Source of the DNA: an uncultured Pelagibacteraceae bacterium
GTDB lineage: Bacteria > Pseudomonadota > Alphaproteobacteria > Pelagibacterales > Pelagibacteraceae
Direction: 5' to 3'
Length of the DNA stretch: 64,000 nt
Assembly (NCBI GenBank): GCA_902524545.1
Contig: CABZDW010000003.1
Coordinates: 19,849 to 83,848 of the forward strand
Part shown: positions 18,096 through 28,489 of the stretch, piece after piece
Numbering within the stretch: position 1 is the stretch's first letter
Layout: each line of letters opens with the position of its first letter
Program-made: the position numbers and the translations under genes
The notes under the pieces: generated by a model
What the model was told of the DNA's origin: nothing
The model's input: the letters and a program-made list of their open reading frames with translations, nothing else
The model's database searches: none

Positions 18096-20333
18096 TTAAT
18101 TTAATTTAAGATCAAATCTATCTGCATTCATTACTTTTACCCATGCAGCTATAAAATCATTAACAAATTTTTTACCCGAGTCTTCACAAGCATAAACTTC
18201 TGCAAGTGCTCTTAATTGGGAATTTGAACCAAAAATTAAATCAACTCTTGTTGCTCTCCATTTATTTTTTTGAGTTTTTCTATCTTTACCTAAAAAAGTT
18301 TGTTCAGATTTGTCTTCTTCTTTCCAAGTAGTATTCATATCTAATAAATTTATAAAAAAATCATTGGTAAGTGTCCCAGGCTTGTTAGTGAAAACACCAT
18401 GTTCTGAACCATCGTAGTTTGTGTCTAAAACTCTCATTCCGCCTATAAGCGCAGTCATTTCAGGTGCGGTCAGACCCATTAACTGAGCCTTATCAACTAA
18501 TTTTTCTTCAGCTGAAACATTTGAAGCTCCTCCATTAAGATAATTTCTAAAACCATCTGCTTGAGGTTCAAGAAGACCAAAAGAATTAACATCAGTCTGA
18601 TCTTGTCTTGCATCTCCTCTGCCAGATGAAAAGGGCACATTAACTTTATAACCAGCTTTTTTTGCAGCCATTTCGATACCAACGCCACCAGCTAATACAA
18701 TTAAATCAGCCATCGTCACATCTTTAGTTTTGCTATCAAATTTACTTTTAACTTTATTTAAAGCCTTAATAACTATCGATAATTTTTTCGGGTTATTAAC
18801 TTTCCAGTTTTTTTGAGGTTCTAGCATTATTCTTGCACCATTAGCTCCACCTCTCTTATCTGAGCCTCTAAAAGTAGATGCTGAAGCCCATGCAGTAGAA
18901 ACTAAATCTTGGATAGATATTTTTGATTTAGAAATTTTAGTTTTCAATTCTTTAATATCTTTTGATTTAAGTTTATATCTTGGTTTATCAATCGGATCTT
19001 GCCAAATTAATTGTTCTTTAGGAACATCACTGCCAAGATAACAAATTTTAGGGCCCATATCTCTATGAGTTAATTTAAACCAAGCCCTAGCAAATGCATC
19101 ATGAAACTCTTTAGGGTTTTGATGAAAATGCTTAGTTATAGGTCCATAACTTGGATCAACTTTCATTGATATATCTGTAGTTTGCATCATTGGTGGATGA
19201 AACACGCCTTTTTGGTGTGCGTCTGGGACCATTTTAATCTTTTGACCATTTTTCTTCGGTGTCCATTGATGAGCGCCCGCAGGACTTTTCGTAAGTTCCC
19301 AATCATGATCATATAAACAATCTAAGTATCCCATATCCCACTTGATAGGATTTTGTGTCCAAGCGCCCTCTATACCGCTACTTATTGTATCAACTCCTTT
19401 TCCAGATTTATATCCACTATTCCATCCTGTAGATTGATCTTGAAGTCTTGAAGCTTCTGGGTCCAGTCCTTTGTATGACTCAGATGCTGCGCCATGAGAT
19501 TTTCCAAATGTGTGTCCTCCAGCCACTAGTGCTGCTGTTTCATAATCATTCATAGCCATTCTTCCAAATGTTTCTCTAATATCATGTGCTGCAAGTTTTG
19601 GATCTGGATTTGCATCTGGGCCTTGAGGGTTTACATATATCAAGCCCATATGTGATGCTCCTAACGGCTGTTCTAAATCTCTTGTACCGCTATATCGTTC
19701 TACACCCAACATTTCTTTTTCTGAGCCCCAGTAAATATCATCCTCTGGCTCCCAGATATCAGTTCTACCAGCCCCAAAGCCAAAAGTTTTGAACCCCATT
19801 GAGTCTAAAGCTACGTTCCCAACTAATATAAAAAGATCGGCCCATGAAATTTTGTTTCCATATTTTTTCTTAATAGGCCATAAAAGCAATCTTGCTTTGT
19901 CTAAATTTACGTTATCTGGCCAAGAATTTAGTGGAGCAAATCTTTGATTTCCTGTTCCAGCACCACCTCTACCATCGCCTGTTCTGTAAGTTCCTGCAGC
20001 GTGCCAAGCTAGTCGGATAAACAAGGGACCGTAATGACCATAATCAGCTGGCCACCAATCTTGTGAGTCTGTCATTAATTTTTTTAAATCTTTTTTTAAA
20101 GCCTTGTAATTAAGTTTTTTAAACTCTTTTGCGTAATTAAATTTCTTATCCATAGGATTAGAGAGGTTAGAATGCTGACTAAGAATTTTAAGATTTAAAC
20201 TATTTGGCCAGAAGTCTCTAACTGTTTGGCCTCTTCCTGCAGAAAATTTAGCAGGTGTTCCAGCTCCTGTGAAAGGACATTTGCTTAATTCATTAGCCTT
20301 AAAAGATTTGTTTTTAAAATTTTCTGTACTCAT
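18096..20333 (-). CDS. katG: Catalase-peroxidase KatG
   Basis: KatG is a bifunctional haem catalase/peroxidase that removes hydrogen peroxide. The 745-residue length matches the two-domain family. The distal pocket is [11 protein letters not shown] with W110 and H111. The proximal haem ligand is H274 in GGHTFGKSH. The residues of the Met-Tyr-Trp cofactor essential for catalase activity are present: W110, Y233 ([10 protein letters not shown]) and M259 (FGRMAMND). The enzyme therefore looks fully active. It lies beside irr, a haem-responsive regulator gene, and has its own good promoter. Confidence 0.97.
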   Translation of the reverse strand: MSTENFKNKSFKANELSKCPFTGAGTPAKFSAGRGQTVRDFWPNSLNLKILSQHSNLSNPMDKKFNYAKEFKKLNYKALKKDLKKLMTDSQDWWPADYGHYGPLFIRLAWHAAGTYRTGDGRGGAGTGNQRFAPLNSWPDNVNLDKARLLLWPIKKKYGNKISWADLFILVGNVALDSMGFKTFGFGAGRTDIWEPEDDIYWGSEKEMLGVERYSGTRDLEQPLGASHMGLIYVNPQGPDANPDPKLAAHDIRETFGRMAMNDYETAALVAGGHTFGKSHGAASESYKGLDPEASRLQDQSTGWNSGYKSGKGVDTISSGIEGAWTQNPIKWDMGYLDCLYDHDWELTKSPAGAHQWTPKKNGQKIKMVPDAHQKGVFHPPMMQTTDISMKVDPSYGPITKHFHQNPKEFHDAFARAWFKLTHRDMGPKICYLGSDVPKEQLIWQDPIDKPRYKLKSKDIKELKTKISKSKISIQDLVSTAWASASTFRGSDKRGGANGARIMLEPQKNWKVNNPKKLSIVIKALNKVKSKFDSKTKDVTMADLIVLAGGVGIEMAAKKAGYKVNVPFSSGRGDARQDQTDVNSFGLLEPQADGFRNYLNGGASNVSAEEKLVDKAQLMGLTAPEMTALIGGMRVLDTNYDGSEHGVFTNKPGTLTNDFFINLLDMNTTWKEEDKSEQTFLGKDRKTQKNKWRATRVDLIFGSNSQLRALAEVYACEDSGKKFVNDFIAAWVKVMNADRFDLKLN

Positions 20334-20364
20334 TTTTTTCCTATAAATTTGATTGATTTTTGCT

Positions 20365-20393
20365 AGTTTATAACGGTTCTAAATAGGTGTCAA
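20365..20393 (-). promoter_or_regulatory. Predicted katG promoter
   Basis: On the minus strand a perfect -35 TTGACA (20393-20388) is followed after 17 bases by TAAACT (20370-20365), a fair -10. An AGGA ribosome binding site occurs just before the katG ATG. The 92-base katG/irr spacer leaves space for regulator binding, but no strong palindrome was seen within it. Confidence 0.6.
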
Positions 20394-20425
20394 TTGGTTA
20401 ATAATGACGCTAAATTGATTAAAAA

Positions 20426-20824
20426 TCAGTCTTCGAGTTTAACTAGAACCTCAACAGATTTGATTCTCTTTCCGTTAATTTTTTTTTTAATATTTATAGG
20501 TCCTACATCAGAATTTTCTAGGTCAATTAGTCTTTGATCATTTAGATCATAAAAATGATGATGATCCGTAACATTTGTATCAAAGTAAGTCTGGTTTGAA
20601 TTTATAGGTATCTGTTTTAAATAGCCTTTTTTTTCAAAAGCATGGACTGTGTTATAGACTGTTGCTAAGGAAATCTTATTATCTATCTTCTCTTTAATTT
20701 TATGCTCTAACTCGTTTATCGTGAAGTGGAATGTTTTTTCAGTATCAAAAAGTACTTTACATATTTGAAGTCTTTGTTTCGTGGGTCTTAATCCAGAATT
20801 TCTTAATTTATCTATATATTTCAC
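20426..20824 (-). CDS. irr: Fur-family iron/haem response regulator Irr
   Basis: This 132-residue Fur-superfamily regulator has a winged helix with GLRPTKQRLQICKVLF and the recognition helix ISLATVYNTVHAFEKKG. It carries the three-histidine run H88-H90 in TDHHHFYDLN that typifies Irr, where haem triggers loss or degradation of the protein. It lacks the CxxC zinc sites of classical Fur/PerR. The divergent fabA-fabB-fabI cluster is the conserved alphaproteobacterial neighbourhood of irr. A palindrome in the shared spacer may be its own operator. Confidence 0.85.
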   Translation of the reverse strand: MKYIDKLRNSGLRPTKQRLQICKVLFDTEKTFHFTINELEHKIKEKIDNKISLATVYNTVHAFEKKGYLKQIPINSNQTYFDTNVTDHHHFYDLNDQRLIDLENSDVGPINIKKKINGKRIKSVEVLVKLED

Positions 20825-20839
20825 AATTTAAGCGTATTG

Positions 20840-20863
20840 TTAGTTATAATTATTATAAACTAA
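20840..20863. promoter_or_regulatory. Near-perfect palindrome in irr/fabA spacer, candidate operator
   Basis: The 24-base stretch has arms TTAGTTATAAT and ATTATAAACTAA around a central T, symmetric except for one inserted base, with a perfect inner TTATAAT-T-ATTATAA. It lies 16 bases before the irr start and about 55 before fabA. This is a good position for an Irr/Fur-type dimer to control one or both genes. Identity of the binding protein is inference. Confidence 0.55.
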
Positions 20864-20917
20864 TTTATAATTATATTATATGATAGCAAAATCAAGTAAA
20901 TAAGAGTACTCAATTTT

Positions 20918-21418
20918 ATGAAAAAAAACTCTTACTCATATGATGAGCTAATAAATTGTGGTGAGGGCAATCTATTTGGTCCAGGTAATGCTAAATTACC
21001 TCTTCCACCTATGCTTATGTTTGATAGAATTACAGAGATTAATGATAATAAAGGAGCTTTTAATAAAGGTTCAATAAAAGCGGAATTAGATATTAAAAAT
21101 GACCTCTGGTTTTTTGATTGTCATTTTAAAAAAGACCCTGTTATGCCAGGATGTCTAGGTTTAGATGCAATGTGGCAGTTAGTAGGTTTTTTTCTGGGCT
21201 GGCAAGGGAATCCAGGTAAAGGAAGGGCTTTGGGAGTTAGCACTGTTAAATTTACAGGAGAAGTTTTACAGACTGTAAAAAATGTAAGATATGAAATAGA
21301 TATGAAGAAAATCATGTCGCCTGGTGGGACAACTGTCGGTCTAGCAAATGGAGTGCTGCTTGCTGATGAAAAAAAAATATACTCAGCAGACAATTTAAAG
21401 GTAGGATTATTTAAATAA
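20918..21418 (+). CDS. fabA: 3-hydroxydecanoyl-ACP dehydratase/isomerase
   Basis: FabA dehydrates beta-hydroxyacyl-ACP and isomerises trans-2- to cis-3-decenoyl-ACP, the branch point for unsaturated fatty acids. The hot-dog fold has the catalytic H69 in [13 protein letters not shown] and D83 in LGLDAMWQL, close to the H70/D84 pair of E. coli FabA. The 166-residue length is standard. Its TAA stop shares a base with the fabB ATG, and together with fabI it forms a classic three-gene operon. Confidence 0.96.
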   Translation: MKKNSYSYDELINCGEGNLFGPGNAKLPLPPMLMFDRITEINDNKGAFNKGSIKAELDIKNDLWFFDCHFKKDPVMPGCLGLDAMWQLVGFFLGWQGNPGKGRALGVSTVKFTGEVLQTVKNVRYEIDMKKIMSPGGTTVGLANGVLLADEKKIYSADNLKVGLFK

Positions 21419-22635
21419 TGAGAAGAGTTGTGATTACTGGTTTAGGTGTAGTTTCTTGTTTGGGTAATAATCAAGAGGAGGTATATCAATCTTTGTTAAA
21501 ATCTAAACCAGGAATCTCTTTTGCTGAGGAATATAAGGAACACAATCTAAAAAGCCATGTTCACGGCAAGCCAAAAATAAAACTAGGAGATTATATAGAC
21601 AGAAAAACAATTAGATTTATGGGGTCTGGATCAGCTTATAATTATATAGCTATGAAAGAGGCAATTAATGACTCTGGGTTAGAGGAAAAGGATATAAGTA
21701 ATTTTAAAACAGGAATTGTAATGGGATCAGGTGGGCCATCAATTGAAAACGTTATCTTAGCAGCAGATAAAACAAGAGCTAAAACTCCAAAATTAATGGG
21801 CCCTTTTATTGTTCCAAGAACAATGGCTAGCACAGCTTCAGCTACACTTGCTGTTCCTTTTAAAATCAAAGGAACTAATTATACTATGAGTTCTGCATGT
21901 GCAACGAGTGGTCATTGTATTGGAAATTCTATGGAATTAATTCAGATGGGTAAACAGGATATTATTTTTGCTGGTGGAAGTGAAGAAATTCATTGGGCGA
22001 TGACTGCAATGTTCGATGCTATGACAGCGTTGTCGTCAAAATATAATGATACTCCCGAAACTGCCTCAAGAGCTTACGATAAAACGAGAGATGGTTTTGT
22101 AATTGCTGGCGGTGGTGGAGTATTAGTGCTTGAAGAATATGAGCATGCTAAAGCACGAGGGGCTAAAATTTACGCAGAATTAACGGGTTATGGAGCAACA
22201 TCCGATGGATACGATATGGTGGCTCCGTCAGGTGAAGGAGCAGTGCGTTGTATGAAGATGGCTATGGCAACATCCAAAAATAAAATTGATTATATAAATA
22301 CCCATGGAACTTCAACCCCAGTTGGTGATATTACGGAATTAAATGCTGTTAAAGAAGCTTTTGGGAATGAAATTCCAAAAATTAGTTCTACAAAATCATT
22401 ATCAGGCCATCCGTTGGGAGCTGCGTCTGTTCATGAAGCGATCTATTGCTTAATTATGATGAAAAATAATTTCATAGCAGGATCTGCTAATATAAATGAA
22501 ATGGATGAAGAAGCAAAAAAATTTCCGATAGTTGCTCAAACAGAGACAGGGGTAAATTTAAATACTGTAATGTCCAATAGTTTTGGTTTTGGTGGAACCA
22601 ATGCTGCTTTAATTTTTGAGAAAGTAAAATCATGA
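21418..22635 (+). CDS. fabB: 3-oxoacyl-ACP synthase I
   Basis: FabB elongates acyl chains, including the cis-unsaturated intermediates made by FabA. The thiolase-fold catalytic triad is visible: C161 in [14 protein letters not shown], and the two histidines in [11 protein letters not shown] and SGHPLGAAS. The 405-residue length is standard. The family could be FabB or FabF by sequence alone, and coupling to fabA supports FabB. It overlaps fabI by 4 bases. Confidence 0.95.
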   Translation: MRRVVITGLGVVSCLGNNQEEVYQSLLKSKPGISFAEEYKEHNLKSHVHGKPKIKLGDYIDRKTIRFMGSGSAYNYIAMKEAINDSGLEEKDISNFKTGIVMGSGGPSIENVILAADKTRAKTPKLMGPFIVPRTMASTASATLAVPFKIKGTNYTMSSACATSGHCIGNSMELIQMGKQDIIFAGGSEEIHWAMTAMFDAMTALSSKYNDTPETASRAYDKTRDGFVIAGGGGVLVLEEYEHAKARGAKIYAELTGYGATSDGYDMVAPSGEGAVRCMKMAMATSKNKIDYINTHGTSTPVGDITELNAVKEAFGNEIPKISSTKSLSGHPLGAASVHEAIYCLIMMKNNFIAGSANINEMDEEAKKFPIVAQTETGVNLNTVMSNSFGFGGTNAALIFEKVKS

Positions 22636-23417
22636 GCTTAATGAAAGGTAAAAAAGGGGTGATAATGGGCGTTGCCAATGAAAGATCTATTGCGTGGGGT
22701 ATTTCACAAAAACTTGCAGAAGCTGGAGCAGAATTAGCATTTACTTATTTAGGTGACGCACTTAAGAAAAGAGTAATTCCTTTAGCAGAAAAATTAAATT
22801 CAAAAATCACATTTAGTTGTGATGTTGAAAAAAAAAATGATGTAACAAAATTATTTGAAGATGTTAAATCTCATTGGGGTAAAATTGACTTTGTGGTTCA
22901 TGCCATTGCATTTTCAGATAAATCGGAATTGTCTGGAGAGTATTTAAATACAACTAGAGAAAATTTCTTAAAAAGTATGTTAATTTCATGTTTTTCATTT
23001 ACTGAAGTTGCGAAAGAGGCCTCTAAAGTAATGAAGAGGGGTGGAAGTTTAATTACTTTAAGCTATGAAGCAAATAAAGCTATTCCAAATTACAATGTAA
23101 TGGGTGTATGTAAAGCAGCATTAGAGTCTAGTGTTAAATACTTAGCTAGAGATTTGGGCATAAAAGGTATGAGAGTTAATGCTATAAGCGCTGGGCCAAT
23201 TAAAACATTAGCTGCTTCTGCTATAGGAGATGCAAAATTCCTTTATAAATGGAATGAAGATCATTCATTACTTAAAAGAAATGTGGACATTCAAGATGTT
23301 GGGAATTCCGCATTGTACCTTCTTAGTGATCTCGCCAATGGTGTTACCGGCGAAATTCACTACGTTGATGCTGGATATAACAAAGTTGGTATGCCAGATC
23401 CCAAAAATATTACATAA
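22632..23417 (+). CDS. fabI: Enoyl-ACP reductase [NADH]
   Basis: FabI reduces enoyl-ACP in the last step of each elongation cycle. The 261-residue SDR-type protein starts with the FabI-specific nucleotide site [13 protein letters not shown], and the active-site spacing Y-x6-K is seen in [12 protein letters not shown] with an upstream SYEAN tyrosine. It is the target of triclosan-type inhibitors in other bacteria. The ATG overlapping the fabB stop is used. Confidence 0.95.
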   Translation: MSLMKGKKGVIMGVANERSIAWGISQKLAEAGAELAFTYLGDALKKRVIPLAEKLNSKITFSCDVEKKNDVTKLFEDVKSHWGKIDFVVHAIAFSDKSELSGEYLNTTRENFLKSMLISCFSFTEVAKEASKVMKRGGSLITLSYEANKAIPNYNVMGVCKAALESSVKYLARDLGIKGMRVNAISAGPIKTLAASAIGDAKFLYKWNEDHSLLKRNVDIQDVGNSALYLLSDLANGVTGEIHYVDAGYNKVGMPDPKNIT

Positions 23418-23419
23418 TA

Positions 23420-23539
23420 TTAAAATCCACCCCGCCAATTGTTTTTATCACTGAACTGATCTTTCTCTTTTTTAGAGGTGGGTCTAAATAAGTAATAAAT
23501 CACAAATACTACACAAATTATAAGTATAAATATCTCCAT
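23420..23539 (-). CDS. Possible 39-aa single-helix membrane protein
   Basis: This short frame follows pnp by 11 bases on the same strand. It starts MEIFILIICVVFVIYYLFRP, one clear transmembrane helix, and ends with a charged tail (SKKEKDQFSDKNNWRGGF). Its stop lies 2 bases beyond the fabI stop on the other strand. The hydrophobic-then-polar design, and its exact filling of the gap, favour a real small protein. No family is recognised and no strong ribosome binding site is seen, so it remains tentative. Confidence 0.45.
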   Translation of the reverse strand: MEIFILIICVVFVIYYLFRPTSKKEKDQFSDKNNWRGGF

Positions 23540-23550
23540 AACTTTCAAAT

Positions 23551-25623
23551 TTATTCAGCAACTTGTTTCATAGAAAGTTTAACTTTACCTCTATCGAAAC
23601 CGATAACTTTGACTTTTACTTCATCGCCCTCTTTGACGATATCGGTTACTTTAGCCACTCTTTTAGGTGCTAGTTCTGATATATGGACAAGTCCATCTTG
23701 CTTTCCTAGGAAATTTACAAATGCACCAAATTCCATAATTTTCATAACTTTACCTGAATAAATTTTATTCAGTTCAGCTTTTGCAGTGATATCTTTGATC
23801 ATTTGCATGGCGGTATTTCTTGACTCTTCGTCTGGAGCAGCTACTGTAACAACTCCTTCGTCATTAACATCCACTTTTGCACCTGATTTTTCAACAATTT
23901 CTCTGATAGTTGCTCCACCTTTTCCAATTACAGCAGCAATGTCTTTTTTATCAACAGTTACTTGTTCCATTTTTGGAGTATGCTTTCCAACATCAGATCT
24001 AGACTCACTTAAGGCTTTATTCATTTCACCCAAGATATGAATTCTTCCATCTTTGGCTTGTTTTAAAGCCTGCTCCATTATTTCAAAAGTTATGCCTGTG
24101 ATTTTAATATCCATTTGAAGTGAAGTAATCCCGTCCTTAGTTCCAGCAACTTTAAAATCCATATCCCCTAAGTGATCCTCATCACCAAGAATATCTGATA
24201 AAACACTAAAATCATCACCCTCTTTAATTAAGCCCATAGCAATACCTGCAACTGGTTCTTTTATTGGAACACCAGCGTCCATCAATGCTAGAGATGCTCC
24301 ACAAACAGTTGCCATTGAAGAAGATCCATTTGATTCTGTTATCTCTGAAACAATTCTAAATGTATATGGAAATGTCTCTTTTGAAGGTAGTGAAGAATTA
24401 ATTGCTCTCCAAGCTAGTTTACCATGACCAATTTCACGTCTACCAGTTCCAATTCTTCCAGTTTCACCAACTGAAAAAGGAGGGAAGTTATAGTGTAGCA
24501 TAAATCTTTCTCTGTGCTGTCCATCCAAGCTTTCTAACCTTTGTTCATCATCAGAAGTTCCTAATGTAGTAATAACTATTGCTTGAGTTTCACCTCTAGT
24601 AAATAATGCAGAGCCATGGGTTCTTGGTAGGACACCAACTTCACATGAAATAGCCCTTACATCCGATAAACCTCTACCATCAATTCTATTTTTATTTTTA
24701 AGAATATCAGTTCTAACAATTGATTTTTCTAAATTTTTTAGTTGGCTGTTTACATCAAGATCAGTATAGTTTTCGTCCTCTTCATAAAGTTTTTTTGCTT
24801 TATCTGTAATTTGCGAAATTTGGTTTGATCTATCTTGTTTATTTTTAGTTGCAAAAGCTTTTTTTAGTTCATCGGTAAATGTCGACTCTAGTTTTTTCTT
24901 AACTTCAGATAGATCTTTTTTCTCAACTTCCCATTCTGGTTTTCTACATTCTTTTGCTAGTTCTTCTATCATTTGAATTACTGGAACAAATCCCTCGTGT
25001 CCAAACTTAACAGCATTTAACATTTCTTCCTCTGATAAACCATTAGCTTCTGACTCAACCATCAAAACAGCATCTTTAGTGCCCGCTACAACTAAATCTA
25101 AACTTGAGTTCTCTAATTCTGTTTTAGATGGGTTAAGAATATACTTGCCATCAACGAAACCTACTCTTGAGGCTCCCACTGGGCCCATAAATGGCATTCC
25201 AGAAATAGCTAATGCTGCTGATGAAGCGGTGATAGCTAAAATATCAGGTTGGTTTTCTTTATCATAAGAAATTACTGTTGGTAATAATTGCACTTCATTT
25301 TTAAATTCGTCTGGAAACAAAGGCCTTATAGGTCTATCAATTAATCTAGAGATTAGTGTTTCACTCTCAGTTGGTCTTGCTTCTCTTTTAAAATATCCTC
25401 CAGGAATTTTTCCACCTGCATAATATTTTTCTTGGTAATTTACTGACAATGGGAAATAATCCATTTCAGGATTTACTTTCTTTGCTCCTACTACTGTTGC
25501 TAAAATAACTGTTTCACCGGATGTTGCTATGATTGCTCCATCTGCTTGTCTTGCTACTTTGCCTGTCTCTAAACTTATTTTTTTACCTGCTACTTCAATT
25601 TCCTTCTTATATACTTTAAACAT
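23551..25623 (-). CDS. pnp: Polyribonucleotide nucleotidyltransferase (PNPase)
   Basis: PNPase is the phosphorolytic 3'-5' exoribonuclease of the RNA degradosome. The 690-residue protein has two RNase PH domains (with [12 protein letters not shown] and the [21 protein letters not shown] and GRREIGHG active-site strands). Those are followed by a KH domain ([14 protein letters not shown]) and a C-terminal S1 domain ([18 protein letters not shown]). It follows rpsO as in most bacteria. The leader is an unusual purine-rich repeat with several extra ATGs in the coding direction. Confidence 0.97.
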   Translation of the reverse strand: MFKVYKKEIEVAGKKISLETGKVARQADGAIIATSGETVILATVVGAKKVNPEMDYFPLSVNYQEKYYAGGKIPGGYFKREARPTESETLISRLIDRPIRPLFPDEFKNEVQLLPTVISYDKENQPDILAITASSAALAISGMPFMGPVGASRVGFVDGKYILNPSKTELENSSLDLVVAGTKDAVLMVESEANGLSEEEMLNAVKFGHEGFVPVIQMIEELAKECRKPEWEVEKKDLSEVKKKLESTFTDELKKAFATKNKQDRSNQISQITDKAKKLYEEDENYTDLDVNSQLKNLEKSIVRTDILKNKNRIDGRGLSDVRAISCEVGVLPRTHGSALFTRGETQAIVITTLGTSDDEQRLESLDGQHRERFMLHYNFPPFSVGETGRIGTGRREIGHGKLAWRAINSSLPSKETFPYTFRIVSEITESNGSSSMATVCGASLALMDAGVPIKEPVAGIAMGLIKEGDDFSVLSDILGDEDHLGDMDFKVAGTKDGITSLQMDIKITGITFEIMEQALKQAKDGRIHILGEMNKALSESRSDVGKHTPKMEQVTVDKKDIAAVIGKGGATIREIVEKSGAKVDVNDEGVVTVAAPDEESRNTAMQMIKDITAKAELNKIYSGKVMKIMEFGAFVNFLGKQDGLVHISELAPKRVAKVTDIVKEGDEVKVKVIGFDRGKVKLSMKQVAE

Positions 25624-25668
25624 TTCATTTCCATTTCTTTTCGTTTCGTTCCATTTCGTTCTATCTAT
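25624..25668 (-). repeat. Purine-rich repeated leader before pnp
   Basis: Read on the minus strand, the leader is built from GAAATGGAA and GAACGAAA-type units, with at least two ATG triplets before the annotated start. In other bacteria PNPase autoregulates its own leader, usually after RNase III cuts a stem. No stem is visible here. The repeats may simply be polypurine sequence. Confidence 0.4.
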
Positions 25669-25676
25669 CTTGACTT

Positions 25677-25925
25677 CTACTTTCTCAAATTCAATTTCGA
25701 CAGTACATTTTTGTAAGAATCCATCTTGTTTTTCTTAAGATATTCTAACAATCTTTTTCTTCTATTTACCGCTCTCAATAATCCAACAGAAGAATGTTTG
25801 TCTTTCTTAAATTGTTTTATATGCTTAGAGAGAGTTTCAATTTTCTCTGTTAACAAAGCAATTTGGACTTCTGAGGATCCAGTATCTTTATCGTGCATTG
25901 CTAGTTCTTGTATCTTTTTACTCAT
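25677..25925 (-). CDS. rpsO: 30S ribosomal protein S15
   Basis: S15 binds the central domain of 16S rRNA. The signature [15 protein letters not shown] is followed by [31 protein letters not shown], split over the characteristic helices. At 82 residues it is slightly short, mainly at the N-terminus, where the usual first helix residues are trimmed. It lies between rbfA and pnp in a conserved operon. truB, usually found between rbfA and rpsO, is absent here. Confidence 0.95.
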   Translation of the reverse strand: MSKKIQELAMHDKDTGSSEVQIALLTEKIETLSKHIKQFKKDKHSSVGLLRAVNRRKRLLEYLKKNKMDSYKNVLSKLNLRK

Positions 25926-25939
25926 TTTTTTTATTTTTC

Positions 25940-26308
25940 CTATTTATTTGTTTGTTTTATTAAGTTTTCTATTTTTTCCGCATACTCAAAAGACTCATCT
26001 TTTCGAAAAAGTAATTTTGGTAAAAATTTCATATCCACTTTTTGTGACAAGATTTTTCTTATTAAAAATGAGTATTCTTTTAAAACATCAACTTTTTTCT
26101 CTGCATCTTTCCCTCCCAATGGAAGAACGTATGCTTTAGCAATTTTTAAATCCGGACTCATTCTTACCTCGGTAACCGTTATAGTATTTGTTTCTAAATT
26201 GGGCACCTTAGCCTCATTTCTCATAAAAATCATACTTAAAGACTGTTTGATCATTTCTCCAACTCTAAGTTGTCTTTGAGATACCGGTTTTCCTATTCGA
26301 TCTGCCAT
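25940..26308 (-). CDS. rbfA: Ribosome-binding factor A
   Basis: RbfA helps mature the 5' end of 16S rRNA and the 30S subunit, particularly in the cold. The 122-residue KH-type protein has RQLRVGEMIKQSLS, the conserved ITVTEVRMSPDLKIAKAYV strand region and VDMKFLPKLLFRKDES near the C-terminus. Its ATG overlaps the infB stop. The order nusA-infB-rbfA is standard. Confidence 0.93.
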   Translation of the reverse strand: MADRIGKPVSQRQLRVGEMIKQSLSMIFMRNEAKVPNLETNTITVTEVRMSPDLKIAKAYVLPLGGKDAEKKVDVLKEYSFLIRKILSQKVDMKFLPKLLFRKDESFEYAEKIENLIKQTNK

Positions 26309-28479
26309 TAAATTGACCTTTCTGTAGATGTAACACTAAAAGCTTCTATTGTGTCGTTTTTTTGGAAATCTATGTAATCTTTCACTGTAATACCACATTC
26401 TTGACCACCGCTAACCTGTTTAACTTGGTTTTTTTCTCTGAATAATGAGGAAACTTTTCCCGTATAAATGATGGCGCCATCTCTAATAATTCTAACATCT
26501 GATGTACTATTAATTTCTCCTTCAGTCACTTTTGATCCTGCAACTTTGCCAGCACCTGAAACTTTAAAAATTTCCAAAATTTGCGCTGTACCAGTAATTT
26601 TTTCCTGTAGATCTGGTGATAATAATCCTGACATCTTCTTTTTAATATAATCTAAGACTTCATAAATTATGTTATAAGAAGAAATCTTAATTTTTTCATT
26701 TTCTGCAAGCTTTTTTGCTTCCTTGCTTGGCTTAACATTAAATGCAATAAGAACAGCATTTGATGCTTTTGCTAGAGTGACATCTGTTTCTGTTACCATG
26801 CCTATTTCAGCTAAAATTATTTTTGGTTTAACTTCATCATGTGTGATTTGGCTTATAGCATTTTTGATTGCTTCTGAGGATCCGTGTACATCTGATTTGA
26901 TTATTAAATTAAGTTCTTTTGACAAATTGTTAGAGAATGCAGATTCTTGGGTTGCAAAAGATAAAGGGTTTTTTCCAACTTTTTTTTCTTGAGCTCTATT
27001 TTCACTTAATGTTTTAGCATCTTTCTCTGTCTCTAAAACAATAAAATCGTCACCAGCTTTAGATGCACCATTAATTCCTAAAATTTCTACTGGGGTCGAA
27101 GGTGAGGCTACATCAATATTTTGACCCTTGTCATTTATAATTGCTCTTACCTTACCCCATTTTAAACCACTTACAAAAAAATCACCTTTTTTAAGCATTC
27201 CTGTTGTTACAATTATATTTGCAACTGGACCTCTGCCAATATCTATTTTAGATTCTAAAACAACACCAGTTGCTTTAGACTTGAAATCAGTTTTAAGATC
27301 TAATATCTCAGCTTGAAGAATTATCGACTCAACTAATTTGTCTAGATTTTTTTTCGTCTTAGTTGATACTTCTACCATAAGGGTATCTCCGGATAAGTCT
27401 TCCGCAATTAAATCGTGTTCCAATAATTGATTTTTTATCTTTTGTGGATCAGATTCTGGCAAATCACACTTATTTATTGCAACTACTATTGGAACATTGG
27501 CAGCTTTAGCGTGTTTAATTGACTCTACAGTTTGAGGTTTCACACCATCATCTGCGGCAACAACCAAAACAACTAAGTCAGTTAATTTTGATCCTCTTGC
27601 CCTCATTTCTGTAAAAGCTGCATGTCCTGGTGTATCTATAAAAGTTAGTTTGCTCCCTTGACTCTCTATCTGGTATGCTCCTATATGTTGTGTAATTCCA
27701 CCAAACTCACCTGAAACAACATTAGCACTTCTCAAAACATCTAACACAGAGGTCTTTCCATGATCTACATGACCCATTACAGTCACAATTGGAGGTCTAT
27801 TTTTTAAATTTTCTGTTCTTGATGCTTTAATTTTTGAAATTATTTCCTCTGCTTTTTCCTCTCTTATTGGTGTATGCCCGAATTCTTTCACCAAATATTC
27901 TGCAGTGTCAGCAGCAAGTGTTTGATTAATTGTAACTGTAACACCCATTCCAAATAAGTGCTTGATTACATTGCTTGATTGTTCTGCCATTCTATTCGCT
28001 AGCTCTCTAACTGTTATAGCTTCAGGTATATTAATTTCTCTTTTTATAGGTTTGAGGTTCTCTTTACTTTGGTCTTTGTTTAGAATTTTATTTTCTTTTT
28101 CTCTTGCTCGCTTAACTGAAGCTAAACTTCGTTCTCTTGCCTCTATCTCATCACTTAAAGCCCTGGAGACCGTTAGTTTTGCCTCCCTTTTTTTGGAACC
28201 TGATTTAATCTTTTTATCTTTTTTACCTGAATCATCTTTAAGCCTTTTTGTGGCTCTTTGCTCTGCAAGTTTTCTTTTTTCAAAATCATTTGAGTTAACT
28301 TGAATTTTTGTTGAAAACTTTGCTTTATTAGGCCTAAATGAGCTTCCTTTTTTTGCAAATTTACTATGAGATTTATCGATTACGACAGAATTTTTTCCTT
28401 GTGATTTTGAGTTGTCGAAGTTCTTAAAAGATTTTTTCGGCTTTCCAGAAATTGTTAATTTTAATTTTTTGTTTTCCAT
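26308..28479 (-). CDS. infB: Translation initiation factor IF-2
   Basis: IF-2 is the GTPase that brings fMet-tRNA to the 30S subunit. After a lysine/serine-rich N-terminal region (to about residue 150) comes the IF2_N domain ([17 protein letters not shown]). The G domain has [16 protein letters not shown] and NKCD motifs. Beta-barrel domains and the C-terminal initiator-tRNA-binding domain end with [16 protein letters not shown]. At 723 residues it has a short N-terminal region compared with the 800-900 residues of many relatives. Confidence 0.97.
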   Translation of the reverse strand: MENKKLKLTISGKPKKSFKNFDNSKSQGKNSVVIDKSHSKFAKKGSSFRPNKAKFSTKIQVNSNDFEKRKLAEQRATKRLKDDSGKKDKKIKSGSKKREAKLTVSRALSDEIEARERSLASVKRAREKENKILNKDQSKENLKPIKREINIPEAITVRELANRMAEQSSNVIKHLFGMGVTVTINQTLAADTAEYLVKEFGHTPIREEKAEEIISKIKASRTENLKNRPPIVTVMGHVDHGKTSVLDVLRSANVVSGEFGGITQHIGAYQIESQGSKLTFIDTPGHAAFTEMRARGSKLTDLVVLVVAADDGVKPQTVESIKHAKAANVPIVVAINKCDLPESDPQKIKNQLLEHDLIAEDLSGDTLMVEVSTKTKKNLDKLVESIILQAEILDLKTDFKSKATGVVLESKIDIGRGPVANIIVTTGMLKKGDFFVSGLKWGKVRAIINDKGQNIDVASPSTPVEILGINGASKAGDDFIVLETEKDAKTLSENRAQEKKVGKNPLSFATQESAFSNNLSKELNLIIKSDVHGSSEAIKNAISQITHDEVKPKIILAEIGMVTETDVTLAKASNAVLIAFNVKPSKEAKKLAENEKIKISSYNIIYEVLDYIKKKMSGLLSPDLQEKITGTAQILEIFKVSGAGKVAGSKVTEGEINSTSDVRIIRDGAIIYTGKVSSLFREKNQVKQVSGGQECGITVKDYIDFQKNDTIEAFSVTSTERSI

Positions 28480-28489
28480 ATATCATCAC

